Shown here in pieces: positions 23,917 to 30,573 of a stretch of DNA of 30,573 nucleotides. The DNA comes from Euryarchaeota archaeon UBA561 (GTDB lineage Archaea > Thermoplasmatota > Poseidoniia > Poseidoniales > Poseidoniaceae): NCBI GenBank assembly GCA_002502295.1, contig DANX01000088.1, positions 39,071 to 69,643 of the forward strand. Reading direction: 5' to 3'. Each line of letters opens with the position of its first letter. Position 1 is the first letter of the stretch. The position numbers and the translations under genes were made by a program. The notes under the pieces were generated by a model. It ran no database searches, had not been told where the DNA came from, and worked only from the letters and a program-made list of their open reading frames with translations.

Positions 23917-25368
23917 ATGCGACGCACGCGAATTGTAGCGACCATCGGTCCTGCTTGCGAGGAACGCTCGGCCCTCAAATCGCTGTTGGAGGCTGGCGTT
24001 GATGTTTGCCGGTTCAATTACTCGCACGGCGAACCCGAGGATAAAACCGACCTGTACCGGCGCGTTCGGGACATTGAGGACGAGATGGGCCGCCCGACCT
24101 GCATTCTCGCTGACCTCCCCGGTCCAAAACTCCGCCTCGGAAATTTCCCTGAAGTTGAAATGCTGGAGGAGGGAAGCGAAATCACCCTCCACTGCGGGGT
24201 GCTTCAACTCGAATCCACCAACGGGGTTGACTTCCCTGTTGAATACGCTGGGCTTTCTGCTGAACTCAAGGTTGGCGACCCAATTCTTGTCGCTGACGGG
24301 CTCATTCGCTTGTCTGTCCTTTCAACGGCGGGTCAGCCCGGAGGAAAGGTTCGCTGCAAAGTGATGGATGGTGGGCCCATCAGTAGCCGGAAGGGCGTCA
24401 ACGTACCCGGGACACTTGTGGACCTGCCCGCCATTGGTCCCAAAGACAAGGCAGCGCTTCAACATGCCCTCGAGAACGGTGCCGATTACATTGCGGTCAG
24501 TTATGTCCGGACGGCAGAGGACTTGTTGCCAGCCAAAGAAGCGGTCAAAGCAGCTTCCATGCACGTTCCCGTTCTTGCTAAAATTGAACATCCCGTTGCC
24601 CTCGAGAACTTGGACAGCATCCTCGACGTGGCCGACGCCGTGATGGTGGCGCGGGGTGATTTGGGTGTGGAAATCCCTCTTGAAAACGTCCCCGTGGCCC
24701 AACAACGCATCATCGACAAAGCCCTCGAGCGAGGCATGCCGGTCGTGGTTGCCACGCAAATGTTGGATTCGATGACCTTTCAGCCCCGCCCAACTCGAGC
24801 CGAGGTGAGCGATGTATCGACGGCCATCCGACACGGAGCGACGGGTGTGATGTTGTCGGGCGAGACCGCCTCTGGAAAATACCCTCTTGAAACCGTTCAA
24901 ACCATGGCTAAGATCGCACAGGCTACCGAAGATGGATTGGACGCGTACAAACTGCGTCCAAACGCTCTCGCTCGTTTTCGCTCGACCCGGGCTGTGGCGC
25001 ATGCGGGTGTCGAATTGGCGCGTGAATCTGGAGCAAGCCGCATCGTGGTGGCCACTCAACACGGGACCTCGCCTCGGTTGGTCTCAGGCTACCGGCCAGC
25101 CATTCCCGTGACAGCGGTGAGCGATCGCCTTCGCGCACTTCGCCGAACGTGCCTGCTGCCAGGGGTTGATGCCGTTCTTTCAAAAGAACACGACCGCGGT
25201 TCCAAAACCATGCGTGAAGCGGTCAAGCAATTGGTGCTCGAGGGGCGCATTGAGCCTGGCGAGCGCGTCGTGGCCATTTCGGGAAGCCCGTTGGCGATGC
25301 GTGGGGCCACGAGCACACTACGTCTCTACAAGATTGATGCAAACGGCGAAATCCTTGACGCTCAATGA
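23917..25368 (+). CDS. pyk: Pyruvate kinase
   Basis: A 483-residue pyruvate kinase, which converts phosphoenolpyruvate and ADP into pyruvate and ATP at the end of glycolysis. The substrate and metal signatures are intact: RIVATIGPA, RFNYSHG, ADLPGPKLRLG, VLAKIEHPVALENL (catalytic Lys), VMVARGDLGVEIP, VVATQMLDSM, PTRAEVSDVSTAI and GVMLSGETASGKYP. The C-terminal domain is of normal size. It follows the PKD lipoprotein by 12 bases with GGAG seven bases before the ATG, which suggests co-transcription, even though the products are unrelated. Confidence 0.96.
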   Translation: MRRTRIVATIGPACEERSALKSLLEAGVDVCRFNYSHGEPEDKTDLYRRVRDIEDEMGRPTCILADLPGPKLRLGNFPEVEMLEEGSEITLHCGVLQLESTNGVDFPVEYAGLSAELKVGDPILVADGLIRLSVLSTAGQPGGKVRCKVMDGGPISSRKGVNVPGTLVDLPAIGPKDKAALQHALENGADYIAVSYVRTAEDLLPAKEAVKAASMHVPVLAKIEHPVALENLDSILDVADAVMVARGDLGVEIPLENVPVAQQRIIDKALERGMPVVVATQMLDSMTFQPRPTRAEVSDVSTAIRHGATGVMLSGETASGKYPLETVQTMAKIAQATEDGLDAYKLRPNALARFRSTRAVAHAGVELARESGASRIVVATQHGTSPRLVSGYRPAIPVTAVSDRLRALRRTCLLPGVDAVLSKEHDRGSKTMREAVKQLVLEGRIEPGERVVAISGSPLAMRGATSTLRLYKIDANGEILDAQ

Positions 25369-25415
25369 GAATCGGGGAAATGCGGTTGTTTTTGGTCCTA
25401 AATCGCGTCGCGCTC

Positions 25416-25425
25416 TTGATATAGG
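25416..25425 (+). promoter_or_regulatory. TATA-like promoter of EF-1alpha
   Basis: TTGATATAGG lies about 45 bases before the ATG at 25463, and AAGGAG (25449-25454) lies eight bases before it. The combination matches the S8e promoter in layout (ATATAG TATA and a GGAG-type site). Confidence 0.55.
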
Positions 25426-25462
25426 GGATGATTGTGGGAGCGCTTGCTAAGGAGCGATTACC

Positions 25463-26752
25463 ATGCCATCACAATGGGAAGACAGAAGCAAGCCACACCG
25501 CAACATCGTGTTTATCGGTCACGTCGACCACGGAAAGTCCACCACCGTTGGACGTCTCCTCCTCGACTCCGGTCACATCGAAGAGCACGTTATCGAAAAG
25601 AACGAAAAACTCGCCGCTGAATCTGGTAAGGCCGGTTTCGGTCTTGCGTACGTCATGGACGGCCTCAAGGAAGAGCGCGAGCGTGGTATTACCATCGACG
25701 TCGCTCACAAAGAGTTCTTCACCCCTGACTACTACTGGACCATCATCGACGCACCAGGTCACCGTGATTTCGTCAAGAACATGATCACCGGTGCCTCGCA
25801 AGCCGACACCGCTGTGTTGCTCTGTGCAGCCAACGACGGTGTCAACGCCCAAACCAAGGAACACGCTTTCCTTGCTAAGGTGCTTGGAGTTAAGGGCCTC
25901 ATCGTCCACGTCAACAAGATGGACATCTCCGGTGTCGACTGGACCGAGGAGAAGTACAACAACGCATGCAAGGAAGTTTCTCAACTTCTCCGCATGGCTG
26001 GATTCAAGCCGGACGATGTCCCAATGATTCCTGCCTCGTCCCTCAACGGCGACAACGTGTACAACAAGTCCGACAAGTGCCCATGGTACAAGGGACCAAC
26101 CCTCTTCGAGGCCATCAACGCTACACCAATGCCATCCAAGCCGTCCGACAAGGCACTCCGCCTTCCAATTCAAGACGTCTACAAGATTTCTGGTATCGGT
26201 ACTGTGCCCGTCGGCAAGATCGAAACCGGTGTCCTCAACGTCGGCAAGAACGTCGTGTTTAACCCGTCCATGAAGGGCGGTGAAGTGAAGTCCATCGAGA
26301 TGCACCACACCATGGTCGACAAGGCTGAACCCGGAGACAACGTTGGTTTCAACGTCCGTGGTCTCGCTGCTGACGACATCCGCCGTGGCGACGTCGCTGG
26401 ATACTCTGACAACGAACCAACCTTCGTCCGCCACGACGAGCACTTCGTCGGACAAATTCAGCTCATGGACATTCCAAAGGCTGTCTCCGTCGGCTACACC
26501 CCAGTGTTCCACGCTCACACCGCTCAAGTCGCTGTGAAGTTCATGGACCTCTTGGAGAAGACCAACAAGTCCGGCAAGGAAGCCAACCCTTCCTTCCTCA
26601 AGACCGGTGATGCATGTCTCATCCGCTTCCAGCCAACCAAGCCGTTGGCCATTGAGCAAATGGACACCTTCCCAGAGCTTTCCCGCTTCGCCATCCGCGA
26701 CATGGGCAAGACCGTGGCTGCAGGCGTTTGCTTGAAGATTGAGAAGAAGTGA
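25463..26752 (+). CDS. tuf: Translation elongation factor 1-alpha
   Basis: A 429-residue archaeal EF-1alpha, the GTPase that brings aminoacyl-tRNA to the ribosome. G1 is GHVDHGKST (19-27), G3 DAPGHRDF, G4 NKMD and G5 ASSL; switch I carries ERERGITIDV. Domains 2 and 3 are complete (VYKISGIGTVPVGKIETG; VFHAHTAQVAVKF). The gene has a strong bias to C-ending codons (GTC, ACC, AAC, TCC) unlike its neighbours, as expected for a very highly expressed gene. It is followed at 39 bases by S10, the usual archaeal order. Confidence 0.98.
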   Translation: MPSQWEDRSKPHRNIVFIGHVDHGKSTTVGRLLLDSGHIEEHVIEKNEKLAAESGKAGFGLAYVMDGLKEERERGITIDVAHKEFFTPDYYWTIIDAPGHRDFVKNMITGASQADTAVLLCAANDGVNAQTKEHAFLAKVLGVKGLIVHVNKMDISGVDWTEEKYNNACKEVSQLLRMAGFKPDDVPMIPASSLNGDNVYNKSDKCPWYKGPTLFEAINATPMPSKPSDKALRLPIQDVYKISGIGTVPVGKIETGVLNVGKNVVFNPSMKGGEVKSIEMHHTMVDKAEPGDNVGFNVRGLAADDIRRGDVAGYSDNEPTFVRHDEHFVGQIQLMDIPKAVSVGYTPVFHAHTAQVAVKFMDLLEKTNKSGKEANPSFLKTGDACLIRFQPTKPLAIEQMDTFPELSRFAIRDMGKTVAAGVCLKIEKK

Positions 26753-26790
26753 GTTCGCTCATTCAAGGATTGATGCGAGGAGTGGAATGA

Positions 26791-27120
26791 ATGGTTGCTG
26801 TTACCGTTATCAAACTGACCGGTGAAAACCACCAGGACATCGATAACGTAGCCAGCCAAATCAAAACCATATGCGACAGCGGTGGAATCACCCTCCGTGG
26901 CCCGATTCCTCTGCCCACACGCCGCCTCGTGGTTCCTGTTCGAAAGGCACCCGATGGTGAAGGTAGCGAAACCTACGATCACTGGGAAATGCGCATTCAC
27001 AAGCGACTTCTTGAGATGGACATCTCCACAACGAAGGACCAAACAGCGCTTCGCTCGGTGACCAAGATTCCTATTCCTGACACCGTCAGCATTGAGATTT
27101 CGATGAGAAACATCAACTGA
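26791..27120 (+). CDS. rps10: Ribosomal protein S10
   Basis: A 109-residue S10 (uS10), directly after EF-1alpha as in many archaea and as in the bacterial str/S10 arrangement. It contains ITLRGPIPLPTRRLVVPVRKAPDGEGSETYDHWEMRIHKRLL, with the family TYDHWEMRIHKR loop, and ends VSIEISMRNIN. The N-terminus VAVTVIKLTGENHQDIDNVASQIK is a normal archaeal S10 start. GAGG lies about ten bases before the ATG. A weak 5-bp hairpin follows it (27139-27152) but does not look like a terminator. Confidence 0.96.
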   Translation: MVAVTVIKLTGENHQDIDNVASQIKTICDSGGITLRGPIPLPTRRLVVPVRKAPDGEGSETYDHWEMRIHKRLLEMDISTTKDQTALRSVTKIPIPDTVSIEISMRNIN

Positions 27121-27214
27121 ATGCGGTTGCCGAACCGGGACTCACACGAGTCAATCCAACAAGCATAGCGTAGCCTCTCCTCGCCTATCAGCACTCGATT
27201 GAAAGCACAGATGT

Positions 27215-28225
27215 TCACAATTCTGCTCGTTCGGCGACGCCTGCATCAATGAGCCAAGCAGCCATGCCTTCGTCGAGGAAATGGACGTCCCCGACTTCGA
27301 GCGCCAAAGGTTGGCCTGAGGCGTCCATCACGGGTTCTGGCATGGTTTCAAGGATGCGCACTCGCACGTTGTTTTCGTCTTGAACATCTGGCTCTGCAGG
27401 TGTTTTTTCGGGTGCCTCAGGCGGTTCGTCCTGAATGGTTTGAATGGGTTTCTTTGAGGGGGCTAACTCCATCGCTGCCCCGTGTTTTGACGCTGGCGGG
27501 GCCTGTGGTTCTGGCGTGGATTGAGGTGGAGCGGCGTCCTCTGCCGTCTGCATGTCTGCGAGAAGGTAAGCCTCCTCGTTGGCCCATGGTGCATCGTCCA
27601 TCCACCGTTCTTCAGCATCTTCCTCAGCGGCGGGCAAAGGTTCCAGCGTGTCTTCAAAAGCCAAATCGGGTGGAGGTTGGGACGAGATTTTTCCTTCTCC
27701 GACGAAAGCGTCCAGTTGCATCGTTCCCGGCGCATGGGTGCGGGGCTGCATCATGATCTCACCGAGCAGACCCTGCTGCATGCCTTGCCAATCAATCTCT
27801 TTCTTGAACCGGTCAACGTTGAGCTGAAGCGCATGGTAGAAGGCCTTCTCAGACGGGTCATGGCGTTGCCAGTCCAGCGATGGGAGCTCCTGGGCCATGT
27901 TGGGGTTTACGCCGCTGCGCAGGGCCTGGCTCGCTGCGTGCTGCATCATGGCGACCATTCGCTTTCTTGCAAGCTCGGAAGCGATCCTTCGGATGTTGGT
28001 TTGACGCTTCTGCAGGTTCTGAAGTCGCATGTCAATCGACCCCTTCCTTACCATGTCCTGTATCTCCAAGTCAAGGCTTGAAAGCAAGGCTCGGACCATT
28101 TCCCAGAAATCTTGACGAGGAAGTGGAACCGGGACGTGCCGCGGAAGTTGCTGCCGGTGAGTGGTGAATAACTGCTCTTCAATCTCTTTGGCTTGTGCGC
28201 CGTCAAGATCCCGAACAGGGTTCAT
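27215..28225 (-). CDS. GINS complex subunit (Gins51/Gins15-like)
   Basis: A 336-residue protein with the two-domain GINS layout. The N-terminal helical A domain (about 12-160) has PRQDFWEMVRALLSSLDLEI and LQNLQKRQTNIRRIASELARKR. The C-terminal beta-rich B domain (about 287-336) matches the archaeal pattern: VRVRILETMPEPVMDASGQP, LEVGDVHFLDEGMAAWLIDAGVAE. GINS tethers the MCM helicase to Cdc45/RecJ and primase at the replication fork. An unusual acidic, Pro-rich linker of about 120 residues separates the domains, much longer than in most archaeal homologues. ATG 28300 is in frame upstream, but its extra 25 residues are not family-like. Convergent with S10. The A-before-B order points to the Gins51-type subunit. 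Confidence 0.8.
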   Translation of the reverse strand: MNPVRDLDGAQAKEIEEQLFTTHRQQLPRHVPVPLPRQDFWEMVRALLSSLDLEIQDMVRKGSIDMRLQNLQKRQTNIRRIASELARKRMVAMMQHAASQALRSGVNPNMAQELPSLDWQRHDPSEKAFYHALQLNVDRFKKEIDWQGMQQGLLGEIMMQPRTHAPGTMQLDAFVGEGKISSQPPPDLAFEDTLEPLPAAEEDAEERWMDDAPWANEEAYLLADMQTAEDAAPPQSTPEPQAPPASKHGAAMELAPSKKPIQTIQDEPPEAPEKTPAEPDVQDENNVRVRILETMPEPVMDASGQPLALEVGDVHFLDEGMAAWLIDAGVAERAEL

Positions 28226-28325
28226 GTAACCTACGTGGAGGTGACGGGTTTTCAATCCTCTTCCGCAGAATATTTGCCACCGGTTGTGTGATGCAATCAT
28301 AACACCCTTTCATATCCACCTTCTG

Positions 28326-28348
28326 CACCTCGCAAGGCGAGGTGTTTT
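28326..28348. repeat. 8-bp perfect hairpin followed by TTTT
   Basis: CACCTCGC and GCGAGGTG flank AAG and are followed by TTTT (28345-28348), with only three bases before the ATG at 28352. The form is that of an intrinsic terminator or attenuator on the plus strand, but no plus-strand gene ends here. It may be an RNA structure that hides the start region of the surface-protein gene. Confidence 0.55.
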
Positions 28349-28351
28349 CCT

Positions 28352-30573
28352 ATGTCCTTGGCCAACCTTTCTGCCACCTCTTCGGAGAAGGGGTCGTTGG
28401 CGCTGGGCATGAGCTTGTTGATGTTGCTCGTTCTGGCCACTCCGATGGCTTCTCCGTTGGAGGAAAGCGTGTCGTCCGCCTCCCGTTCAACGTACTACAC
28501 GCCTCAAACCGGCTCGAGCGGCGTGAACACCACAAGCACGGGGGTACTCAGCGTCCCTTACAACCAGACCTTCTCTGGTGGACAACTCGACGTGACGCCC
28601 ATGTGGGGCGAAGCCGATGATCTCTCGGCCCGGTTCGGTATTGACGCAAACACGGGATGGAACGGAACGCATCAAGGAACGCAAGGGATTGGTCACGGTG
28701 GCCAATTGAGTCTAGCAACGCAATCCACCCTTGCAACCCTCACCGATTTTGAAACCTTGATCGAGACCCTACCTGATTGGGTGGGGCAAGGACCAAACCA
28801 CAACGCATGGAACGTTGTCCCACTAACCAACGCTACGGCTCAAACGGGCAAGCCTACCCTTCCAACAGACGGTCAACGGGTGCTGGCCACCCAAGCCCAA
28901 GGAGGCCTCAATGCCAACATGACTGGGTGCCTTGCTTCTCCGGCTGAGCCAATACCGGCGTTTGTTAGCAGGTACAACCTCACCGTCGACCACTGGTTGG
29001 CATTTTTTGACGACGATGCCGCATGGATAGAAGGAAGGCTTTCGGGTGGATCATGGGAGGTGCTGACACCCTCCACGCCTTACACCAACGCCTCTGCCCT
29101 TGCAGGCACTCCTGCGAATGTTTGGTCGGGAGCTTCCAACGGGTGGCAGAAGGCACACTTCAGCCTTGATGGCGTGATTCAGCCCACCTCGACCACGCTC
29201 GAGGTTCGTTTCTGTTTCCAAACCTCCTCCACCACGGGCGTTCGAAACGGGTGGTTCCTCGATAATTTCACCCTCTCCAATGTCGGTGACCTTCCAGGAG
29301 CATGGTTTCATGGCAACATGAGCGGCGACTACGCAAACAACGCTGACGGTCGCCTCTATCTTCCAGCCGATTTATCCAACTTTTCCGGCCCCATGCAAAT
29401 CGAATTTTGGGCAAACTGGGACCTTGAGGGTTCCTTTTACGACAATCTGCTCGTTCTCGTGAGCGTTAACAACGGGACCACATGGGCACCAGTTTCCGGT
29501 ATTCCAGGGCTTCCTGGAAACGGTTTGTCATACCAGGGCAATTATTACATGGACGAATCCTTGGGATGGATTCCAATCTCGTACAACCTTCCGAGCGGTG
29601 TTTCCAATCATCAAAACGCCTCCAATGTTCTGTTACAGTTTCAGGTGTTGACCAATTACCAGAACGGGTTTGGGGGTTTTGCCTCTTCCGGGTGGGAAGG
29701 CATCGCCATTGACGATGTATCCATCATTCATCGGCCCGGGACCTCGCAATCCGAGCGTCTACTGCTGTCAAATTTTTCAAGCGAAACGAGCGGTCAATAC
29801 GGCGACCAAAGAGGTTGGCTTGATGCGTCCATCTCGTCCATCAATGAGTGGAACTGGACCACTGAGTTCGGCATGAACCCGCCTCAATTTATGACCAATT
29901 CCTTTGAATTTTCAATGACCACACCGCCGGGATGGTCCATCGATGGCACGTGGCCAGACGGATGGGAACTCGGCGAAATTGGAAACACTTCAGGGTACGG
30001 GCCAGGAACGTTTCATTCAGGGGTTCGAGGCGCAGCCATCAATTTGACAACCAAATACACGAACAATGTTTACACCCACCTCGTCACCGAAGAATACACG
30101 GTTCCAACCAACGCAACCGCACGGCTCTCCTTCCGCTCTTGGGTTTGCACAGAGCACAATTGGGACGGAGGTGGCGTTTCCATCTCCAGCGATGGGGGTC
30201 AAACCTGGTGGTGGCTCCCGCCGCAGCTCAATGGATTTCACGATCAGATCTCAACGGCGAACACCAATTCTCCTTTCTTTGGCGAGGGCATCCTCGATGG
30301 CTCAGGCGTCCCCGGCGGATGCGGTGCCAGCAACCCACGGGATTTTGCGCTCAAAACCTATGATTTGTCCAACCTGTCTGGCCAATCCATCAAAGCTCGA
30401 TTTTCCTTCTTTTCCGACACTTTTGTTGAAGCGGACGGATGGTACATTGACGATGCCGGCATTGAGATTGACGTGTTTGAACCGGTTGGAACATGGACCT
30501 CGCCGTCCATCTCACCTGATCCCTTGTTTGGTTATGGCTGGCTTGACGGTTGGTTTGAGCAACCCAACGGGAC
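28352..30573 (+). CDS. Large secreted modular protein, C-terminus cut by window edge
   Basis: An unbroken plus-strand frame from ATG 28352 to the right edge (740 codons plus two bases). Residues about 1-33 form an export signal (SSEKGSLALGMSLLMLLVLATPMA). ATG 28409 is an alternative start but would remove the charged n-region. The mature part is rich in Asn, Gly, Trp, Ser and Thr. It contains three related modules, each ending in a Gly-Trp-x-x-Asp motif: GWFLDNFTL (about 299), GWEGIAIDDVSII (about 448) and GWYIDDAGIEI (about 697). These, with SISSDGGQTWWWLPP and VSVNNGTTWAPVSG, resemble MAM/immune-inhibitor-A-type beta-sandwich domains of secreted proteins. Likely cell-surface adhesion or a protease-associated domain; no peptidase motif is seen in the visible part. 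Confidence 0.83.
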   Translation, partial: MSLANLSATSSEKGSLALGMSLLMLLVLATPMASPLEESVSSASRSTYYTPQTGSSGVNTTSTGVLSVPYNQTFSGGQLDVTPMWGEADDLSARFGIDANTGWNGTHQGTQGIGHGGQLSLATQSTLATLTDFETLIETLPDWVGQGPNHNAWNVVPLTNATAQTGKPTLPTDGQRVLATQAQGGLNANMTGCLASPAEPIPAFVSRYNLTVDHWLAFFDDDAAWIEGRLSGGSWEVLTPSTPYTNASALAGTPANVWSGASNGWQKAHFSLDGVIQPTSTTLEVRFCFQTSSTTGVRNGWFLDNFTLSNVGDLPGAWFHGNMSGDYANNADGRLYLPADLSNFSGPMQIEFWANWDLEGSFYDNLLVLVSVNNGTTWAPVSGIPGLPGNGLSYQGNYYMDESLGWIPISYNLPSGVSNHQNASNVLLQFQVLTNYQNGFGGFASSGWEGIAIDDVSIIHRPGTSQSERLLLSNFSSETSGQYGDQRGWLDASISSINEWNWTTEFGMNPPQFMTNSFEFSMTTPPGWSIDGTWPDGWELGEIGNTSGYGPGTFHSGVRGAAINLTTKYTNNVYTHLVTEEYTVPTNATARLSFRSWVCTEHNWDGGGVSISSDGGQTWWWLPPQLNGFHDQISTANTNSPFFGEGILDGSGVPGGCGASNPRDFALKTYDLSNLSGQSIKARFSFFSDTFVEADGWYIDDAGIEIDVFEPVGTWTSPSISPDPLFGYGWLDGWFEQPNG

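Noticed and set aside
25469..26659. 396-codon open frame antisense to EF-1alpha
   Set aside because: It is a shadow of the strong C-ending codon bias of EF-1alpha; its translation is Val/Asp/Glu-rich with no domain.
27139..27152. GACTC-ACAC-GAGTC hairpin after S10, considered as terminator or tRNA arm
   Set aside because: The stem is only 5 bp, no T tract follows, and no tRNA cloverleaf with a T-loop could be found around it.
1..30573. CRISPR arrays, insertion sequences, integrases, tRNA and rRNA genes
   Set aside because: No regularly spaced direct repeats, transposase or integrase motifs, or conserved RNA gene sequences were seen on either strand.

Overview
The window looks like the genome of a planktonic euryarchaeon, most likely Marine Group II (Candidatus Poseidoniales). 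This is inferred from gene content, not from a marker tree. Archaeal information-processing genes lie throughout: a family B DNA polymerase with a C-terminal PCNA-binding motif, a GINS subunit, elongation factor 1-alpha, ribosomal proteins S8e and S10, SRP19 and an MCT-1/PUA protein. Several genes have TATA-like elements about 25-28 bases before the start codon with no Shine-Dalgarno site, which suggests leaderless mRNAs. The translation genes instead have short leaders with GGAG-type sites. Between these housekeeping genes lie many secreted or membrane-anchored proteins (calcium-binding-repeat, PKD, cupredoxin and adhesion-like), as expected of a protein-degrading marine heterotroph.

Layout. 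1-2008: a secreted protein cut by the left edge and an unknown multi-pass membrane protein, both on minus. 2122-3751: an HDAC-like zinc deacylase and a small membrane-anchored protein on plus. 3795-6119: a perfect 20-bp palindrome followed by an M28 metallopeptidase fused to a ZIP metal transporter. 6225-7055: a GNAT acetyltransferase and an ABM-like protein, convergent. 7130-9250: on minus, a short His-rich reading frame interrupted by TAA, then a DtxR/MntR-type regulator translationally coupled to a predicted 10-TM manganese/heavy-metal permease. The regulator has a 14-bp palindrome beside its TATA box. 9299-10447: an acyl-CoA dehydrogenase lacking the usual catalytic glutamate. 10500-11714: a RimK-type ATP-grasp ligase with a TrkA-C tail. 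11800-15530: a run of unknown membrane proteins, one with an N-terminal SAP domain. 15532-17351: an anchored surface protein, an MCT-1 homologue and a fumarylacetoacetate-hydrolase-family enzyme. 17404-18812: S8e, SRP19 and a blue-copper protein. 18797-19813: branched-chain aminotransferase. 19924-22647: DNA polymerase B. 22699-25368: a PKD lipoprotein and pyruvate kinase. 25463-27120: EF-1alpha and S10. 27215-28225: GINS. 28352 to the right edge: a very large secreted protein.

The most coherent novel signal is a putative metal-homeostasis regulon. The regulator carries a manganese-type primary metal site (Asp8, Glu98, Glu101, His102) and sits in an operon with a predicted metal permease. TTAG/CTAA-flanked palindromes lie at its own promoter and, 5 kb away, at the promoter of the peptidase-ZIP fusion. 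This suggests that metal uptake, metal export and extracellular peptide hydrolysis are controlled together. No tRNA, rRNA, CRISPR array, insertion sequence or prophage was seen. The only stretch over 300 bases without an intact gene is 8977-9298, which holds the interrupted small frame and two promoters.
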